Origin: an uncultured Verrucomicrobiota bacterium
GTDB taxonomy: Bacteria; Verrucomicrobiota; Verrucomicrobiia; Opitutales; UBA9783
Direction of reading: 5' to 3'
DNA length: 64,000 bases
Assembly: GCA_902495005.1 (NCBI GenBank)
Contig: CABUVL010000002.1
Coordinates: forward strand, 1-64,000
In this document: positions 26,437 to 36,220 of the stretch, in pieces
Layout of the letters: each line of letters starts with the position of its first letter
How positions within the stretch are numbered: position 1 is the first letter of the stretch
The notes under the pieces: model-generated
Told to the model about the DNA's origin: nothing
What the model saw: only the letters and a program-made list of their open reading frames with translations
The model's database searches: none
Made by a program: the position numbers and the translations under genes

Positions 26437-28975
26437 TAATTTGACGCCACGCGCCCAACAAGTATTGGCGTTGGCAAAAAGGGTCGCCTTACGTTTACAT
26501 CAAAATTATTTGGGGACAGAGCACCTGCTCTTGGGATTGTTGGAGCTCAAGCAAAGTATTGCCGTGCGTGTGCTACAACGCATGGGCTTGGATATTGAAA
26601 CGGTGCACGATGCTTTACAAAAGCACATCGTAATTAACAAGGCCGTAGAGGGTGAGGTTGTGAGTGATGCCAATCCTGCCGGAGACACGGATGACATCCC
26701 ATTGACGCCGCGCGCGCGGGAGGTCTTAAGCTTGGCCGGAAAAGTTGCGCGGGAATTAAATCACCCGTACATTGGTACGGAACATCTGTTGCTGGGCCTC
26801 TTGGAAGAGGGCGATGGCCTCGGGGCGAAAATTTTAAAGACCCTGGATATTGATCCTGAAGAGTGCCGTAAGGAAATTTTGTCTGAATTGGCGCCGGATG
26901 TGGGGGACGATGGCGAAGATGACGCGTTGGATGAAGATGAAGAGGATATTTTTGGACAAAGTCCACGAAAGCTGAAGGAAAAGTCAGCTGCATTGAAAAA
27001 TTTTGGCGTTGATTTAACGGCCGAAGCGCGTGAAGGCCGCTTGGATCCCGTCGTTGGACGCAACAAAGAAATTAATCATGTCATTCAGATTTTATGCCGA
27101 CGTACCAAGCACAATGCCGTCCTAATCGGCGAGGCGGGCGTGGGTAAAACGGCCATAGTGGAGGGCTTGGCTCAGCGGATTGTTAAGGGAGATGTCCCTG
27201 AAAATTTGCTCGATAAGCGTATTTTTATTTTAGACTTAGCGTTGATGTTGTCGGGAACCAAGTATCGGGGCCAATTTGAAGAGCGCTTAAAGGGGGTCAT
27301 GCAAGAAGTCAAGGAGAGCAAAAATACAATTCTCTTCTTGGATGAATTGCACACCGTTGTAGGCGCGGGTGCTTCAGAGGGCTCGATGGACGCTTCTAAC
27401 ATACTTAAGCCCTCGTTGGCGCGCGGTGAAATCCAGTGCATTGGTGCAACAACCTTAGACGAATACCGACAATTTATTGAGACGGATAAGGCGTTAAACC
27501 GTCGTTTCCAATCGGTATTGGTGGAGCCGTCCTCCCCGCAGGATACCATTAGCATCCTGCACGAATTGAAACCGTGCTATGAGGAGTTCCACAAAGTTCG
27601 TTTGTCGGATGAGGTGATTGAAAAGGCTGTTTATTTGGCAGATCGGTATATTTCAGATCGCTACTTTCCCGATAAGGCCATTGATTTAATTGATGAAGCG
27701 GGGGCACGGGCGCACATGCAATTGTCGAGAAAGCCTTTGTCCACGGTGGATGTGGATCAGCACATCCGTGAGGTGGTAAGTAAAAAATCTGCGGCCATCA
27801 ACTTACAAAAATTTGAAGAGGCCGCTCATTGGCGTGACGAAGAACAATCGTTGAGGCAAGTCAAACTCGCCCGGATGGAGGCTTGGAAACAAGCGTGCCG
27901 TTCGCAGGTGGTAGATGTAAAAGAGAACCTCTTGCATAAAATTATTTTTGATTGGAGCGGCATTCCCTTGGAGTGGATGGGTACGAAGGAAATCAAACGT
28001 TACGTCAATTTAAATAAGACGTTGAGCTCGAAAGTCATTGGGCAAAAAGAGGCCGTCAATGTAGTTTGCAAGGCTTTGAAACGCTCGCGTACCGATATAA
28101 GAGATCCGCGACGCCCCATCGGCTCATTTTTATTTTTAGGACCCACGGGTGTTGGAAAGACGCATTTGGCAAAGGTCTTGGCGGAAGAGGTCTTCGGTAG
28201 CAGAGATGCGCTTATTCAGATTGATATGTCCGAATACATGGAGAAGCATACGGTTGCTCGCCTTATTGGATCCCCTCCGGGCTATGTGGGCTATGAAGAT
28301 GGTGGTCAACTGACGGATGCCGTTCGACGTAAGCCGTATTCGATTATTTTGTTCGACGAGGTTGAAAAGGCGCATGCGGATGTTTTGCACATTTTGTTGC
28401 AAGTACTGGAAGAAGGTCGTTTGACCGACAGCATGGGACGTACGGTTGATTTTAAAAATACAATTTTGGTGATGACTTCCAACGTGGGGGCAGAATCGTT
28501 GCAACATACGGTTGGCTTGGGCTTTGGCGTTCCTTCCGGCGGTCTGGCATTCGAGCAATTAAAAAGTAAGGTGCAAGAGGCGAGTAAGTCGGTATTTAAG
28601 CCAGAATTCCTGAACCGGATTGACGACATTGTCGTGTTCCATCCGTTGGAACGCGAGCAACTGCAGGAGATTGTAGACATTGAACTCAAAAAAGTGGCCG
28701 ATCGTTTGAGCGCTAAAAAGATAGGCCTGTTTATCTCTGCGGATGCCAAGCAATTCTTGGTGGATAAGGGATTTGACGAAAAGTATGGAGCCCGTCCTTT
28801 ACGACGCACCATTGAACATTACGTTGAGGATGCGGTCGTCGATGCCCTACTCAAATATAAATTAAGTGAGGGGCAAAAAATTGTATTTGATGTCGACGTG
28901 AAGTTGGATCAATTAAAATTTATTGTGACAAAGGCAAAAAAGCTTGTATGCAAGCCTAAAAATACTACTATATAA
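26429..28975 (+). CDS. clpC: ATP-dependent Clp protease ATP-binding subunit ClpC
   Basis: An 848-residue Hsp100 unfoldase. Two Clp-N repeats occupy residues 1-150 (TPRAQQVLALAKRVA and TPRAREVLSLAGKVA). The first AAA+ domain has Walker A GEAGVGKT at about 234. A short middle domain contains a UVR-like stretch (about 455-470, KFEEAAHWRDEEQSL). The second AAA+ domain has GPTGVGKT at about 571. The start overlaps mcsB by eight bases, so the kinase and unfoldase are made together. ClpP is not in this window. Confidence 0.96.
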   Translation: MFNNLTPRAQQVLALAKRVALRLHQNYLGTEHLLLGLLELKQSIAVRVLQRMGLDIETVHDALQKHIVINKAVEGEVVSDANPAGDTDDIPLTPRAREVLSLAGKVARELNHPYIGTEHLLLGLLEEGDGLGAKILKTLDIDPEECRKEILSELAPDVGDDGEDDALDEDEEDIFGQSPRKLKEKSAALKNFGVDLTAEAREGRLDPVVGRNKEINHVIQILCRRTKHNAVLIGEAGVGKTAIVEGLAQRIVKGDVPENLLDKRIFILDLALMLSGTKYRGQFEERLKGVMQEVKESKNTILFLDELHTVVGAGASEGSMDASNILKPSLARGEIQCIGATTLDEYRQFIETDKALNRRFQSVLVEPSSPQDTISILHELKPCYEEFHKVRLSDEVIEKAVYLADRYISDRYFPDKAIDLIDEAGARAHMQLSRKPLSTVDVDQHIREVVSKKSAAINLQKFEEAAHWRDEEQSLRQVKLARMEAWKQACRSQVVDVKENLLHKIIFDWSGIPLEWMGTKEIKRYVNLNKTLSSKVIGQKEAVNVVCKALKRSRTDIRDPRRPIGSFLFLGPTGVGKTHLAKVLAEEVFGSRDALIQIDMSEYMEKHTVARLIGSPPGYVGYEDGGQLTDAVRRKPYSIILFDEVEKAHADVLHILLQVLEEGRLTDSMGRTVDFKNTILVMTSNVGAESLQHTVGLGFGVPSGGLAFEQLKSKVQEASKSVFKPEFLNRIDDIVVFHPLEREQLQEIVDIELKKVADRLSAKKIGLFISADAKQFLVDKGFDEKYGARPLRRTIEHYVEDAVVDALLKYKLSEGQKIVFDVDVKLDQLKFIVTKAKKLVCKPKNTTI

Positions 28976-28980
28976 ATAAT

Positions 28981-29448
28981 ATGATGCTAGATGCTCGTGA
29001 ACAAGTTAATCATTGGTTGGCAGAAATAAGTGCCCAATGCGGTAAGTTGTTCCGTTTAAATACAGAGGGTGTTTTTGTCTCAAAGGATACTGAAGGGCAA
29101 GAATTTGTTGTAGAAGTCCCGCAAGCAACGCGACAAGTTTACTTTTGTGCGCCTATCGCTGAGCTGCCCGAGCAAGGTAAAACGGCGTGTTTAGAGCGTT
29201 TGTTACAATGGAACTTGTACGGCTTGCATACGCAATATTGTACATTGGGTCTGGAGAAGAATACAAATCGCATCATTATGCATTACTCCATTGATATTAG
29301 TTATCTAAACAGCCAAACTTTTTTAAATGTTTTTAATAATTTTATCGATCGAGTCCGTCGTATTAAGGAAGATTGGAAGTCTTTTTTACAAAATTTAGCC
29401 CTTGGAGAAGCTGCGAATACGATAGACGGCAATATGCTTCGTATTTAG
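28981..29448 (+). CDS. CesT/SycE-family type III secretion chaperone
   Basis: A 155-residue small acidic-to-neutral protein. It has the helix-strand pattern of class I T3SS chaperones: an N-terminal helix (ARE QVNHWLAEISAQCG), strands around EFVVEVPQATRQVYFCAPI, a helix (TACLERLLQWNLYGL), strands LGLEKNTNRIIMHYSI and a C-terminal helix (LNVFNNFIDRVRRIKEDWK). Such dimers hold effectors unfolded before export. It sits six bases after clpC and four before cysS, apart from the T3SS genes. Its client is unknown; no effector gene adjoins it. Confidence 0.75.
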   Translation: MMLDAREQVNHWLAEISAQCGKLFRLNTEGVFVSKDTEGQEFVVEVPQATRQVYFCAPIAELPEQGKTACLERLLQWNLYGLHTQYCTLGLEKNTNRIIMHYSIDISYLNSQTFLNVFNNFIDRVRRIKEDWKSFLQNLALGEAANTIDGNMLRI

Positions 29449-29451
29449 TTT

Positions 29452-30882
29452 ATGCAACTGCATTTGTACGACACATTGACGCGCACCATCAAGGTGCTCG
29501 CAAAGAGAGAAGGGGCCCCTTTCGGCATCTATTGTTGTGGTCCGACCGTTTATGGGCCCGCCCATATAGGTAATTTTAGAACGTACGTTGTTCAAGATGT
29601 GGTCTTGCGCGTTTTAAGAGTGTTGGGCATGGAAACGCGTTATGTCCGAAATCTGACCGATGTCGACGATAAAACAATTCGCGGTGCCCAGACGGACAAG
29701 CAATCATTGTCGGAGTTTACCTCCAAGTGGATTCGACAATTTGAAGCGGATTGCCAGCATTTGAATTTACTTGCACCGGACGTAGAACCGCGGGCTACGG
29801 AAACCATACAGGCGCAACAAGACCTCATACGTACGCTTGTTAAAGGTGAGCATGCTTACGTGTCAAAGGGCTCTGTCTATTTTCGCATCGCATCTTTTAA
29901 GAATTATGGACGCTTGTCGCGCTTAGATCAACGTCAGTGCCAGACACAGGCCACCAACAGTGCAGGATTGTTAAATGACGCCGACGAGTATGAACGTGAA
30001 TGTGTTGGCGACTTTGTCCTGTGGAAGGCGAGAAAGCCTGAAGATGGAGAAGTTTTTTGGGAAAGCCCGTGGGGCCAAGGACGTCCTGGATGGCACATTG
30101 AGTGCAGTGCTATGTCGCGCTTGTACTTGGGGGATACGGTTGATTTACACTCTGGGGGCGTTGATTTATGCTTTCCTCATCACGAAAATGAAATTGCACA
30201 ATCGGAGGCGGCCTACGGAGGAACTTTTGCGCGCCATTGGTTGCACATCGCCCACTTGCAAGTGGAGGGACAGAAAATGTCCAAGCGGCTCGGGAACTTG
30301 CACACGATTGACTCCTTGTTGCAAAAAAATTACACGCGAGAGGCCATTCGTTACGCCTTGATGTCCGGCCATTACAGACAACCTTTGAATTTTACGTTTG
30401 CTTTGCTCAATGCGGCGCAATGCGCTTTACAGAAGTTTTACAATTTTCTGACGCATTTGTTGTCAAGGGCCCAACTGAACGCAAAAGAATTTGAAACTCG
30501 GTTTTTGACGCGTCCGCGTGTAGGAGAGTGCCTCTATTTAAACGATTTTTTTGAAGCACTGTGTGACGATTTGAATGTGCCAAAGGCCTTAGGCACGTTA
30601 TTTACCTTGATAAATACGTGTGAAGTTGACTCGGTAAATCTCGAAAAGATGTTACAAGAGCTTGGCTGTGCCATGTACGCATTGGGATTGCCGTCAAGCT
30701 TTTCTTTGGAAAATTGCGTGATCCCGTTGCCCGTGCGTCGTATGGCGGAACAACGTTGGCAATCCAAGCAGGCGCGTAATTTTAAGGAGGCCGATGAAAT
30801 AAGGAGCATCTTGTGGAATGAAGGCTGGCAAGTTTTGGACGATAAAACTGGGTACAAAATATTGCCACGCTCAAAATCTTAG
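29452..30882 (+). CDS. cysS: Cysteinyl-tRNA synthetase
   Basis: A 476-residue class I aminoacyl-tRNA synthetase. The Zn-binding Cys and HIGH-type motif are in CCGPTVYGPAHIGNFRT, WHIECSAMS and DLCFPHHENEIAQSEA hold other zinc ligands and the adenylate site, and KMSKRLGN is the second signature. A C-terminal anticodon-binding part is present, including NFKEADEIRSIL. It is the last gene of the run from mcsB. Confidence 0.97.
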   Translation: MQLHLYDTLTRTIKVLAKREGAPFGIYCCGPTVYGPAHIGNFRTYVVQDVVLRVLRVLGMETRYVRNLTDVDDKTIRGAQTDKQSLSEFTSKWIRQFEADCQHLNLLAPDVEPRATETIQAQQDLIRTLVKGEHAYVSKGSVYFRIASFKNYGRLSRLDQRQCQTQATNSAGLLNDADEYERECVGDFVLWKARKPEDGEVFWESPWGQGRPGWHIECSAMSRLYLGDTVDLHSGGVDLCFPHHENEIAQSEAAYGGTFARHWLHIAHLQVEGQKMSKRLGNLHTIDSLLQKNYTREAIRYALMSGHYRQPLNFTFALLNAAQCALQKFYNFLTHLLSRAQLNAKEFETRFLTRPRVGECLYLNDFFEALCDDLNVPKALGTLFTLINTCEVDSVNLEKMLQELGCAMYALGLPSSFSLENCVIPLPVRRMAEQRWQSKQARNFKEADEIRSILWNEGWQVLDDKTGYKILPRSKS

Positions 30883-31240
30883 TGGCAGGGGGCCCGACAA
30901 GAATTTCGTTTACAGGCTTAATGCTTTTTGCTGCCACTCGCCCGTGGGCTTTTAAGGAACGAGATGTTGTTTGCTTTTCACACTTCAATAAGTGGCCTAG
31001 ATGTGTTGCACGAGCTTCTGTTAGGCATTGTAGCCTGAGTTTTCCTAGGTGAACTTAACTAAATTCACGCAACAATCTTATGCAGAAAGGCAAACGTACA
31101 TTGAACTCCTCTAGAAATGTTACGTAATGGCCGTGTGCCTAAGCGGCAAAAGTTTTTTGAATGGGGGGAATCGGTTTGTAAGCGGAATAATGGATACCAA
31201 TGCCTAGACAAATACGGCTGAGATTCTTTTCAGAGATTGT
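30883..31240. other. Gap without recognisable gene
   Basis: About 360 bases between two convergent genes (cysS and the small gene at 31241). No open frame, RNA landmark or strong hairpin with T run was seen. Confidence 0.45.
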
Positions 31241-31504
31241 TTATTGCCCATCCTCTTCTTGCTTTTGCAACTCTTGAAGCTGTTGTTGTGTCGCGTTGCG
31301 CATTGAACTAATCATTTGTTGGAATAAGAATTCATTACTCGTGCGCCTCATTTGTTCATCCTTTTCAGCACGAGTGCCTGAAGAGCTGTCTGTCGCCTGA
31401 AGCGCTTCGGGCATTTGGTCAGACGTTTCAAAATTGTTTTCATCGACCGAGGCCGATGTAATTGATGGAGTAACAGAGGAAATTGAATTGATATTGCTTG
31501 CCAT
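31241..31504 (-). CDS. Small Ser/Thr-rich protein, unrecognised
   Basis: 87 residues with no family I recognise. The first 50 residues are rich in Ser, Thr and acidic residues (ASNINSISSVTPSITSASVD). The rest is a Gln/Glu-rich amphipathic helix (EFLFQQMISSMRNATQQQL). No signal peptide or membrane segment. This shape resembles small type III secreted proteins of this window (SctI, SctB), so a secretion substrate is possible but unproven. It is divergent from the beta-helix gene. Confidence 0.5.
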   Translation of the reverse strand: MASNINSISSVTPSITSASVDENNFETSDQMPEALQATDSSSGTRAEKDEQMRRTSNEFLFQQMISSMRNATQQQLQELQKQEEDGQ

Positions 31505-31549
31505 AGTTTTATTCTAGTTTAGTGTGGAAAACCGAGCAATATAAAAATT

Positions 31550-32209
31550 ATGCTGGCGAGGGATTTTTTTTTACAAGTCACGGAGGATTGGCCATTTGCA
31601 AATATTTTGACCTTGGATGTTGAGCCTTGGGAGTGGCTCAAGCGCCTGCCGGATGCGCTCGACAACTTTTTTCAGCATTGTCCAAGCGAGGAGCGATTGC
31701 AGGTTGAGGTTCCGCCCAATCTTTGTATCCGTGGTGATGTTTTTATCGGTAAAAATGTCGAATTGCCGCCCTATGGCTTTATTCAAGGTCCTGCCTACAT
31801 CGGGGAAGGCAGTGTATTGCGCCCCAGTGTTTATGTGCGTGGTAACGTAATCGTTGGGCCTCATTGCGTCTTAGGTAATTCTTGTGAATTTAAACAGGCG
31901 ATTTTGTTGGATCACGTGCAAGCACCTCATTTTAATTATGTAGGAGATTCGGTCTTGGGTTCCTACGCACATTTGGGGGCAGGCGTGATCTTGTCCAATG
32001 TGCGTTTTGATAAAAAAAATGTGCGCGTTCACGGGCCTCATGGACAGGTTTATGAAACAGGCCTGAGAAAATTGGGGGCCATTCTGGGGGATTATGCGGA
32101 AATGGGTTGCAATGCGGTTGCGCAACCGGGAACTTGTTTATTCCCTCATTGTAAGGTCTATCCTGTGAATTCGGTGCATGGGACACATGAGCGAGACGAA
32201 GCTCAATAG
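31550..32209 (+). CDS. Left-handed beta-helix protein (nucleotidyl/acyltransferase-like)
   Basis: 219 residues dominated by hexapeptide-repeat turns: IRGDVFIGKNVELPPYGFI, GPAYIGEGSVLRPSVYV, RGNVIVGPHCVLGNSCEF. Later turns include NYVGDSVLGSYAHLGAGVI and GDYAEMGCNAVAQPG. This resembles the C-terminal half of GlmU or related sugar-nucleotide acyltransferases. The catalytic pyrophosphorylase half is absent, replaced by a short alpha-helical N-terminus. It may be an acetyltransferase for a sugar, or a regulatory homologue. Partner and substrate unknown. Confidence 0.7.
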   Translation: MLARDFFLQVTEDWPFANILTLDVEPWEWLKRLPDALDNFFQHCPSEERLQVEVPPNLCIRGDVFIGKNVELPPYGFIQGPAYIGEGSVLRPSVYVRGNVIVGPHCVLGNSCEFKQAILLDHVQAPHFNYVGDSVLGSYAHLGAGVILSNVRFDKKNVRVHGPHGQVYETGLRKLGAILGDYAEMGCNAVAQPGTCLFPHCKVYPVNSVHGTHERDEAQ

Positions 32210-32998
32210 CTGAGCGCGCTAGCTTGTATCTGATCTGGTGGGGCATGTCATTAGTCTGATTGGGTATCCCACTGATGAGACGGATGCGTTTATGATTTAT
32301 TGATGTTTAGTTAAATGGATTGGCTTAAGGGAGGATATTGTAGAGGTCGTAAAGGGCCGTCGAAGCAGGGTGTACATTTTGAAAGGTGCTCAGGCTTTTG
32401 CATGCATCTCATCTTGGGTTGTTTGAAAAGCAGATTTTTAGACCCCGCTCGGCCTGCTTGGGCATGTTATTTTAAAACAATAAATAATTTTTCGTGCTAA
32501 GGAGGCGATTGCCTCTGTTTACTATGGAAGACAGTCACATTTTTTTCTTGCATTCAAGCAAATTGGCAGCCACAATTTCTTAAAAATGAGCCATCATTTT
32601 TATGTTATTGATGCCCGTTCTTTCGTTTTGAGGGGATCGAATGATCAAAAAGTGAAGGGGTTGTTTTGGATTCTTTTTGCCTACAGCTGGAATATCTGTT
32701 TAATTTTTCTTCAGCTTATTAAAGAGAAATTAAATTAGTAAGCTTGTGTAAAAGAGGATGTCCTTGAGCCAACCGAGGGGCCTTGTGGAAAGAGCGGCTT
32801 GGAGGTAAACTTATAGGGGAAGGTTTTATGCCGCGTGTGGCGTTGTTTGTTCTTTGATGTTTATTGGCTTGTGTATGATGTTCAAACTAGGGTGGGGCAC
32901 TATAATTTTGAAGTGCTTGATGGGGTTGAATTGAAGTGTTTTGACGGTGTTGAGTCGTATGAAAGCTAAGCATCATTGAAAGGATGCTAAATTTAAAC
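32210..32998. other. Gap without recognisable gene
   Basis: About 790 bases before tRNA-Val. A 50-codon frame at 32586-32738 has a hydrophobic second half but no ribosome-binding site, so it is not called as a gene. A small GAGGC-GATT-GCCTC hairpin lies near 32505. Nothing else was seen. Confidence 0.45.
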
Positions 32999-33075
32999 GG
33001 GGGGTTAGCTCAGTTGGTTAGAGCACTAGCATGACACGCTAGGGGTCGCTGGTTCGAATCCAGTACCTCCCACCA
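32999..33075 (+). tRNA. tRNA-Val (anticodon GAC)
   Basis: Acceptor GGGGGGT pairs with ACCTCCC (one G-U pair). The D arm is GCTC...GAGC, the anticodon arm CTAGC-ATGACAC-GCTAG, and the T arm is CTGG-TTCGAAT-CCAG. Discriminator A and CCA are encoded. It stands eight bases before the CPBP gene. Confidence 0.95.
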
Positions 33076-33082
33076 TTTTTTC

Positions 33083-33967
33083 ATGTTTGGTAGGTGTATT
33101 TTATATATTTGTGGTATTTACGCAATTGTAATGGGCATAGCGGCATGCTTAAGTCCATTGGGATACATCGTTGTACAAGCGCTCAATCAATATCTTCCCT
33201 GTGAATTACTAACTTACCTCGCGAATAAGCCTTTTGGGCAGTATTTTGATCGATTTCGTTTGTTGGGAATCCTTTGTGTGATTCCTTTGAGTTTACGCTT
33301 TTTTAAAATTACCTGGCATGAGTTGCGTTGTCAATTCAGCCGCGAGACGTGTAAAATCGGGTTACAATTTTTTATCGGTGGCTTGTGTCTGTGGGGCATG
33401 AGCGCGTGTCTGTTGTATGTACAGCCAGCTGTACAATTGAGTCAGAGAGAAGTTTGCCCTTCATTACTTATGGCGTTGTGCAGTTCACTGGTAGCCAGCT
33501 TGACGATTGCATTTTTGGAAGAGATAACTTTTAGGGGATTGCTGTTCCGTATCGTGCGTAAGGTGACGGGCTCCAAGTTTTGTGGGGTGCACCTCGTTTC
33601 TTTCATCTTCGCGTGTTTGCATTTTTCTCATATTACAGAGCCGGAGGAGGGCCCATTATTTTGGCAAGGCTTGCAGTGCGCTTTTCATTCCACCTTGGGA
33701 ATTTTTTATCAAATAAGATGGGCGTACTTCTGTATTTTGTACGTTTTAAGTTACTTATTATGCTTGTGTGTGTTGAGCAAAAAGACGCTCTTGAGTTCCA
33801 TCGGCTTGCACGGCGGATTGGTGTGCGCCATTATGTGCTTTCGGCGATATTATGTGGCCATCGGAAGTTCTCATGAATTTATGAATGTGACAGACGCCTG
33901 GAGCACCTTTTTTCTTTTGCTTATCATAGCGATATGTGCTCGATGGAAGTGTAAGGCAGTCATATAA
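33083..33967 (+). CDS. CPBP-family intramembrane protease
   Basis: A 294-residue membrane protein with about eight hydrophobic segments. The CPBP (Abi/CAAX) signature is at about 147-155: AFLEEITFRGLLFRIV, containing the catalytic Glu-Glu and Arg. Downstream motifs are FACLHFSH with a His, and GLHGGLVCAIM with another. These enzymes cut peptides within the membrane; some process prenylated or bacteriocin-like peptides. The target here is unknown. Its stop overlaps the MFS start (TAATG). Confidence 0.8.
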   Translation: MFGRCILYICGIYAIVMGIAACLSPLGYIVVQALNQYLPCELLTYLANKPFGQYFDRFRLLGILCVIPLSLRFFKITWHELRCQFSRETCKIGLQFFIGGLCLWGMSACLLYVQPAVQLSQREVCPSLLMALCSSLVASLTIAFLEEITFRGLLFRIVRKVTGSKFCGVHLVSFIFACLHFSHITEPEEGPLFWQGLQCAFHSTLGIFYQIRWAYFCILYVLSYLLCLCVLSKKTLLSSIGLHGGLVCAIMCFRRYYVAIGSSHEFMNVTDAWSTFFLLLIIAICARWKCKAVI

Positions 33968-35025
33968 TGGGGGTTGTAAGAGCCATCGCTTGCATCGCTT
34001 TTTACACATTGAGTGCGCTGACTAATGTGATGGTGTTGGGCGCTTTTACCGAGTCTTGGCTCGATTCATTTGGGTGGTCCCGTTTGGAGTTAAGTCAGAT
34101 GTACAGCTGTGCGATGGGCTTGGTTGCCGTGACGGTTGTTTTTGCGGGTATTGTCTTTGAAAAGTTGGGCTTTCGAAAGAGTTGTTTTTGGTCAAATTTA
34201 GCTTTGGGCTTAAGCTTGATGGGCATAAGTGGGTTGGTAGGGGACCATAAGTTTATTTTTGTTGCCTTATTGTTCATAATGCAATGGCTGGGCCAAGGCT
34301 TTCTCCTCGTCGCTTGCCGGAGTCAATTGATAAGTTGTGTGAAAGCCAAGGGCTTGTGGGCAGGTGTCCAAGAATCCTTAGGGACCATTACGGTGAGCTT
34401 GCTTCCTTTTTTAGTATTGCACTGTATCAGACTCTTCGGATGGCGCTCAGTAATGTGTGTGGAAGGCACTTGTTTTATCATTGCGGCATTGATGAGCTTG
34501 AGGGCCGTTGAAGCTCAAGCCCCAGCGGTTGAAAAATGGGACGGTGCCCCGTGGTTTTTATTAAAAGATGGGCGATTTTGGTGCATTAATTTGATCGTCA
34601 ATCTGCCCATTTTGCTCAGTTCAGGATTTTTTGTCCACTTGGAAGCCTTTTGTCAAACTGGGTCGATAGGCCTCGCTAGCTTACAAATACTTTGGATCCC
34701 GCAAATGTTCTGCATTGTGGGCGCCCACATCTTATGGGGACTTCTGTCTTCACTGAGGACCTGGCGATTGAGAACACTGTTGATCTTTATTGTAAGCACA
34801 CAAATAGCATGGTTGATGGGCTTAGTGTCTTTGTCCAGCATCTTTGGAAAGCTGTTGTATGTTTTAGGCAGCGGATTGGGATGGGGCTGCTTTGGCGTTT
34901 GGATTAACATCATTTGGGAACGTACATTTGGAAGCCGTTACAATAGTTTTTGCCTATCGTGGGCTGTCTTTATGGGCTTATTATTCAACGCACTGGGCCC
35001 ATTAATATTTAACTTTGCGATTTAA
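33967..35025 (+). CDS. MFS-family transporter
   Basis: A 352-residue protein with about eleven or twelve hydrophobic segments. Major facilitator features include the loop 2-3-type FEKLGFRKSCF after helix 2 and the pattern GFGW(S/T)R-like SFGWSRLELSQMYS near the N-terminus, as in monocarboxylate/oxalate-type members. Substrate unknown. Coupled to the CPBP gene, and its 3' end overlaps the convergent aminotransferase by 17 bases. Confidence 0.75.
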   Translation: MGVVRAIACIAFYTLSALTNVMVLGAFTESWLDSFGWSRLELSQMYSCAMGLVAVTVVFAGIVFEKLGFRKSCFWSNLALGLSLMGISGLVGDHKFIFVALLFIMQWLGQGFLLVACRSQLISCVKAKGLWAGVQESLGTITVSLLPFLVLHCIRLFGWRSVMCVEGTCFIIAALMSLRAVEAQAPAVEKWDGAPWFLLKDGRFWCINLIVNLPILLSSGFFVHLEAFCQTGSIGLASLQILWIPQMFCIVGAHILWGLLSSLRTWRLRTLLIFIVSTQIAWLMGLVSLSSIFGKLLYVLGSGLGWGCFGVWINIIWERTFGSRYNSFCLSWAVFMGLLFNALGPLIFNFAI

Positions 35026-36145
35026 TGATTTTCGAAAAACGCCGTATCGTTTGGCAAATAAAATTCAGTTGTTCTTCCGTTAAACCGGGGTATATGGGCA
35101 AGCTTAAGACCTCCTCTGCCAGCTTGTGTGCAACTTTTGTGGGATGGCCGACGTCACTTGCAATTGATTGAAAGCACGTTTGTAAGTCGAGCGTTTTCGG
35201 GTAATAGACGGCACAGCCTATATTATTTTGTTCTAAGAAAGTTTTTAATTCATTGCGTCTGCCGTGATGCACTCGGATGGTAAATTGATTCCACGTGTGT
35301 TGCCGGTGAGCGAGCTCACTGGGCAGGGTGAGATGGTCTTGTAAATGCTGGAGGGCTTGTAGGTAGAATTGTGCGTTTCGACGGCGCAGTTGTATCCACG
35401 TGTTTAGCTGTGGAAGCTTAATGTTCAGCAGGGCGGCTTGAAGTGTATCCATGCGGAAGTTACCGCCCAAATCCGTGTGTTCGTACCTCTTTTCGGCACC
35501 GTGAACGCGTAGACATTTCAATCTCTTGGCAAGCTCGGGATTGTTAGTTGAGACCAAGCCGCTATCGCCAAAGCCGCCCAAATTTTTAGTGGGGAAAAAG
35601 CTAAATGTGCCCATGTCGCCCCAGGTGCCTGCCTGTTGACGGTTGTAGAGAGCCCCTTGCGCTTGCGCGACATCTTCAATGAAATACAAGTGATGCTTAC
35701 GTGCAAAATCTTGAATGGCCTGGCAATCGCAGCATTGTCCAAACAGGTGGACGGCAATAATGGCTTTTGTCCGCGAACTGAGTTTCTTTTCAGCGTCGTT
35801 GAGGTCGATGCCGAAATCGCTCGCGTTGACATCTACCCAAATGGGGGTGGCACCCAATCGTGCGATGCAGCTGGCGGAGGCAAAAAATGTGAACGATGGG
35901 CATAAAACTTCGTCACCTGGGCGAATATCGAGCGCCATGAGGGCAATTAATAACGCGTCTGTTCCGGACGATACGCCGATGGTAAATTGGCAGTTGAGGT
36001 AGCGGGCCATGGCCTGTTCAAAGGTTTCAATGGCGCCTCCTAAGATGTAGTTGCCAGAACGCACAATTGTGTTGAATGCGTCCAGAAATTGTTCGTGTAA
36101 ATCGGCGTGAATGGGCTTAATGTCGAATAGTGGTATTGCTTGCAT
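35009..36145 (-). CDS. DegT/DnrJ/EryC1-family sugar aminotransferase
   Basis: A 378-residue PLP enzyme. SSGTDALLIALMAL binds phosphate, FIEDVAQAQGA holds the Asp that pairs with the pyridine N, and FSFFPTKNLGGFGDSG carries the Schiff-base Lys. The family turns keto-sugar nucleotides into amino sugars for O-antigen, lipid A or glycans (WbpE, WlbC, GnnB, ArnB types). The exact substrate is not clear. The ArnT/ArnC-like pair 13 kb away is one possible context, but no dehydratase or oxidase partner is near. Confidence 0.85.
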   Translation of the reverse strand: MQAIPLFDIKPIHADLHEQFLDAFNTIVRSGNYILGGAIETFEQAMARYLNCQFTIGVSSGTDALLIALMALDIRPGDEVLCPSFTFFASASCIARLGATPIWVDVNASDFGIDLNDAEKKLSSRTKAIIAVHLFGQCCDCQAIQDFARKHHLYFIEDVAQAQGALYNRQQAGTWGDMGTFSFFPTKNLGGFGDSGLVSTNNPELAKRLKCLRVHGAEKRYEHTDLGGNFRMDTLQAALLNIKLPQLNTWIQLRRRNAQFYLQALQHLQDHLTLPSELAHRQHTWNQFTIRVHHGRRNELKTFLEQNNIGCAVYYPKTLDLQTCFQSIASDVGHPTKVAHKLAEEVLSLPIYPGLTEEQLNFICQTIRRFSKIIKSQS

Positions 36146-36220
36146 GCCTATACGCTAATTAGTTGGCGGTGGAATGCCAGTTAATTATTAAGCGATTTAG
36201 CCTGAAAAATCGTTAAGACC

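Noticed and set aside
32586..32738. 50-codon frame with a hydrophobic second half
   Set aside because: No ribosome-binding site and no recognised family; too short to support as a gene.
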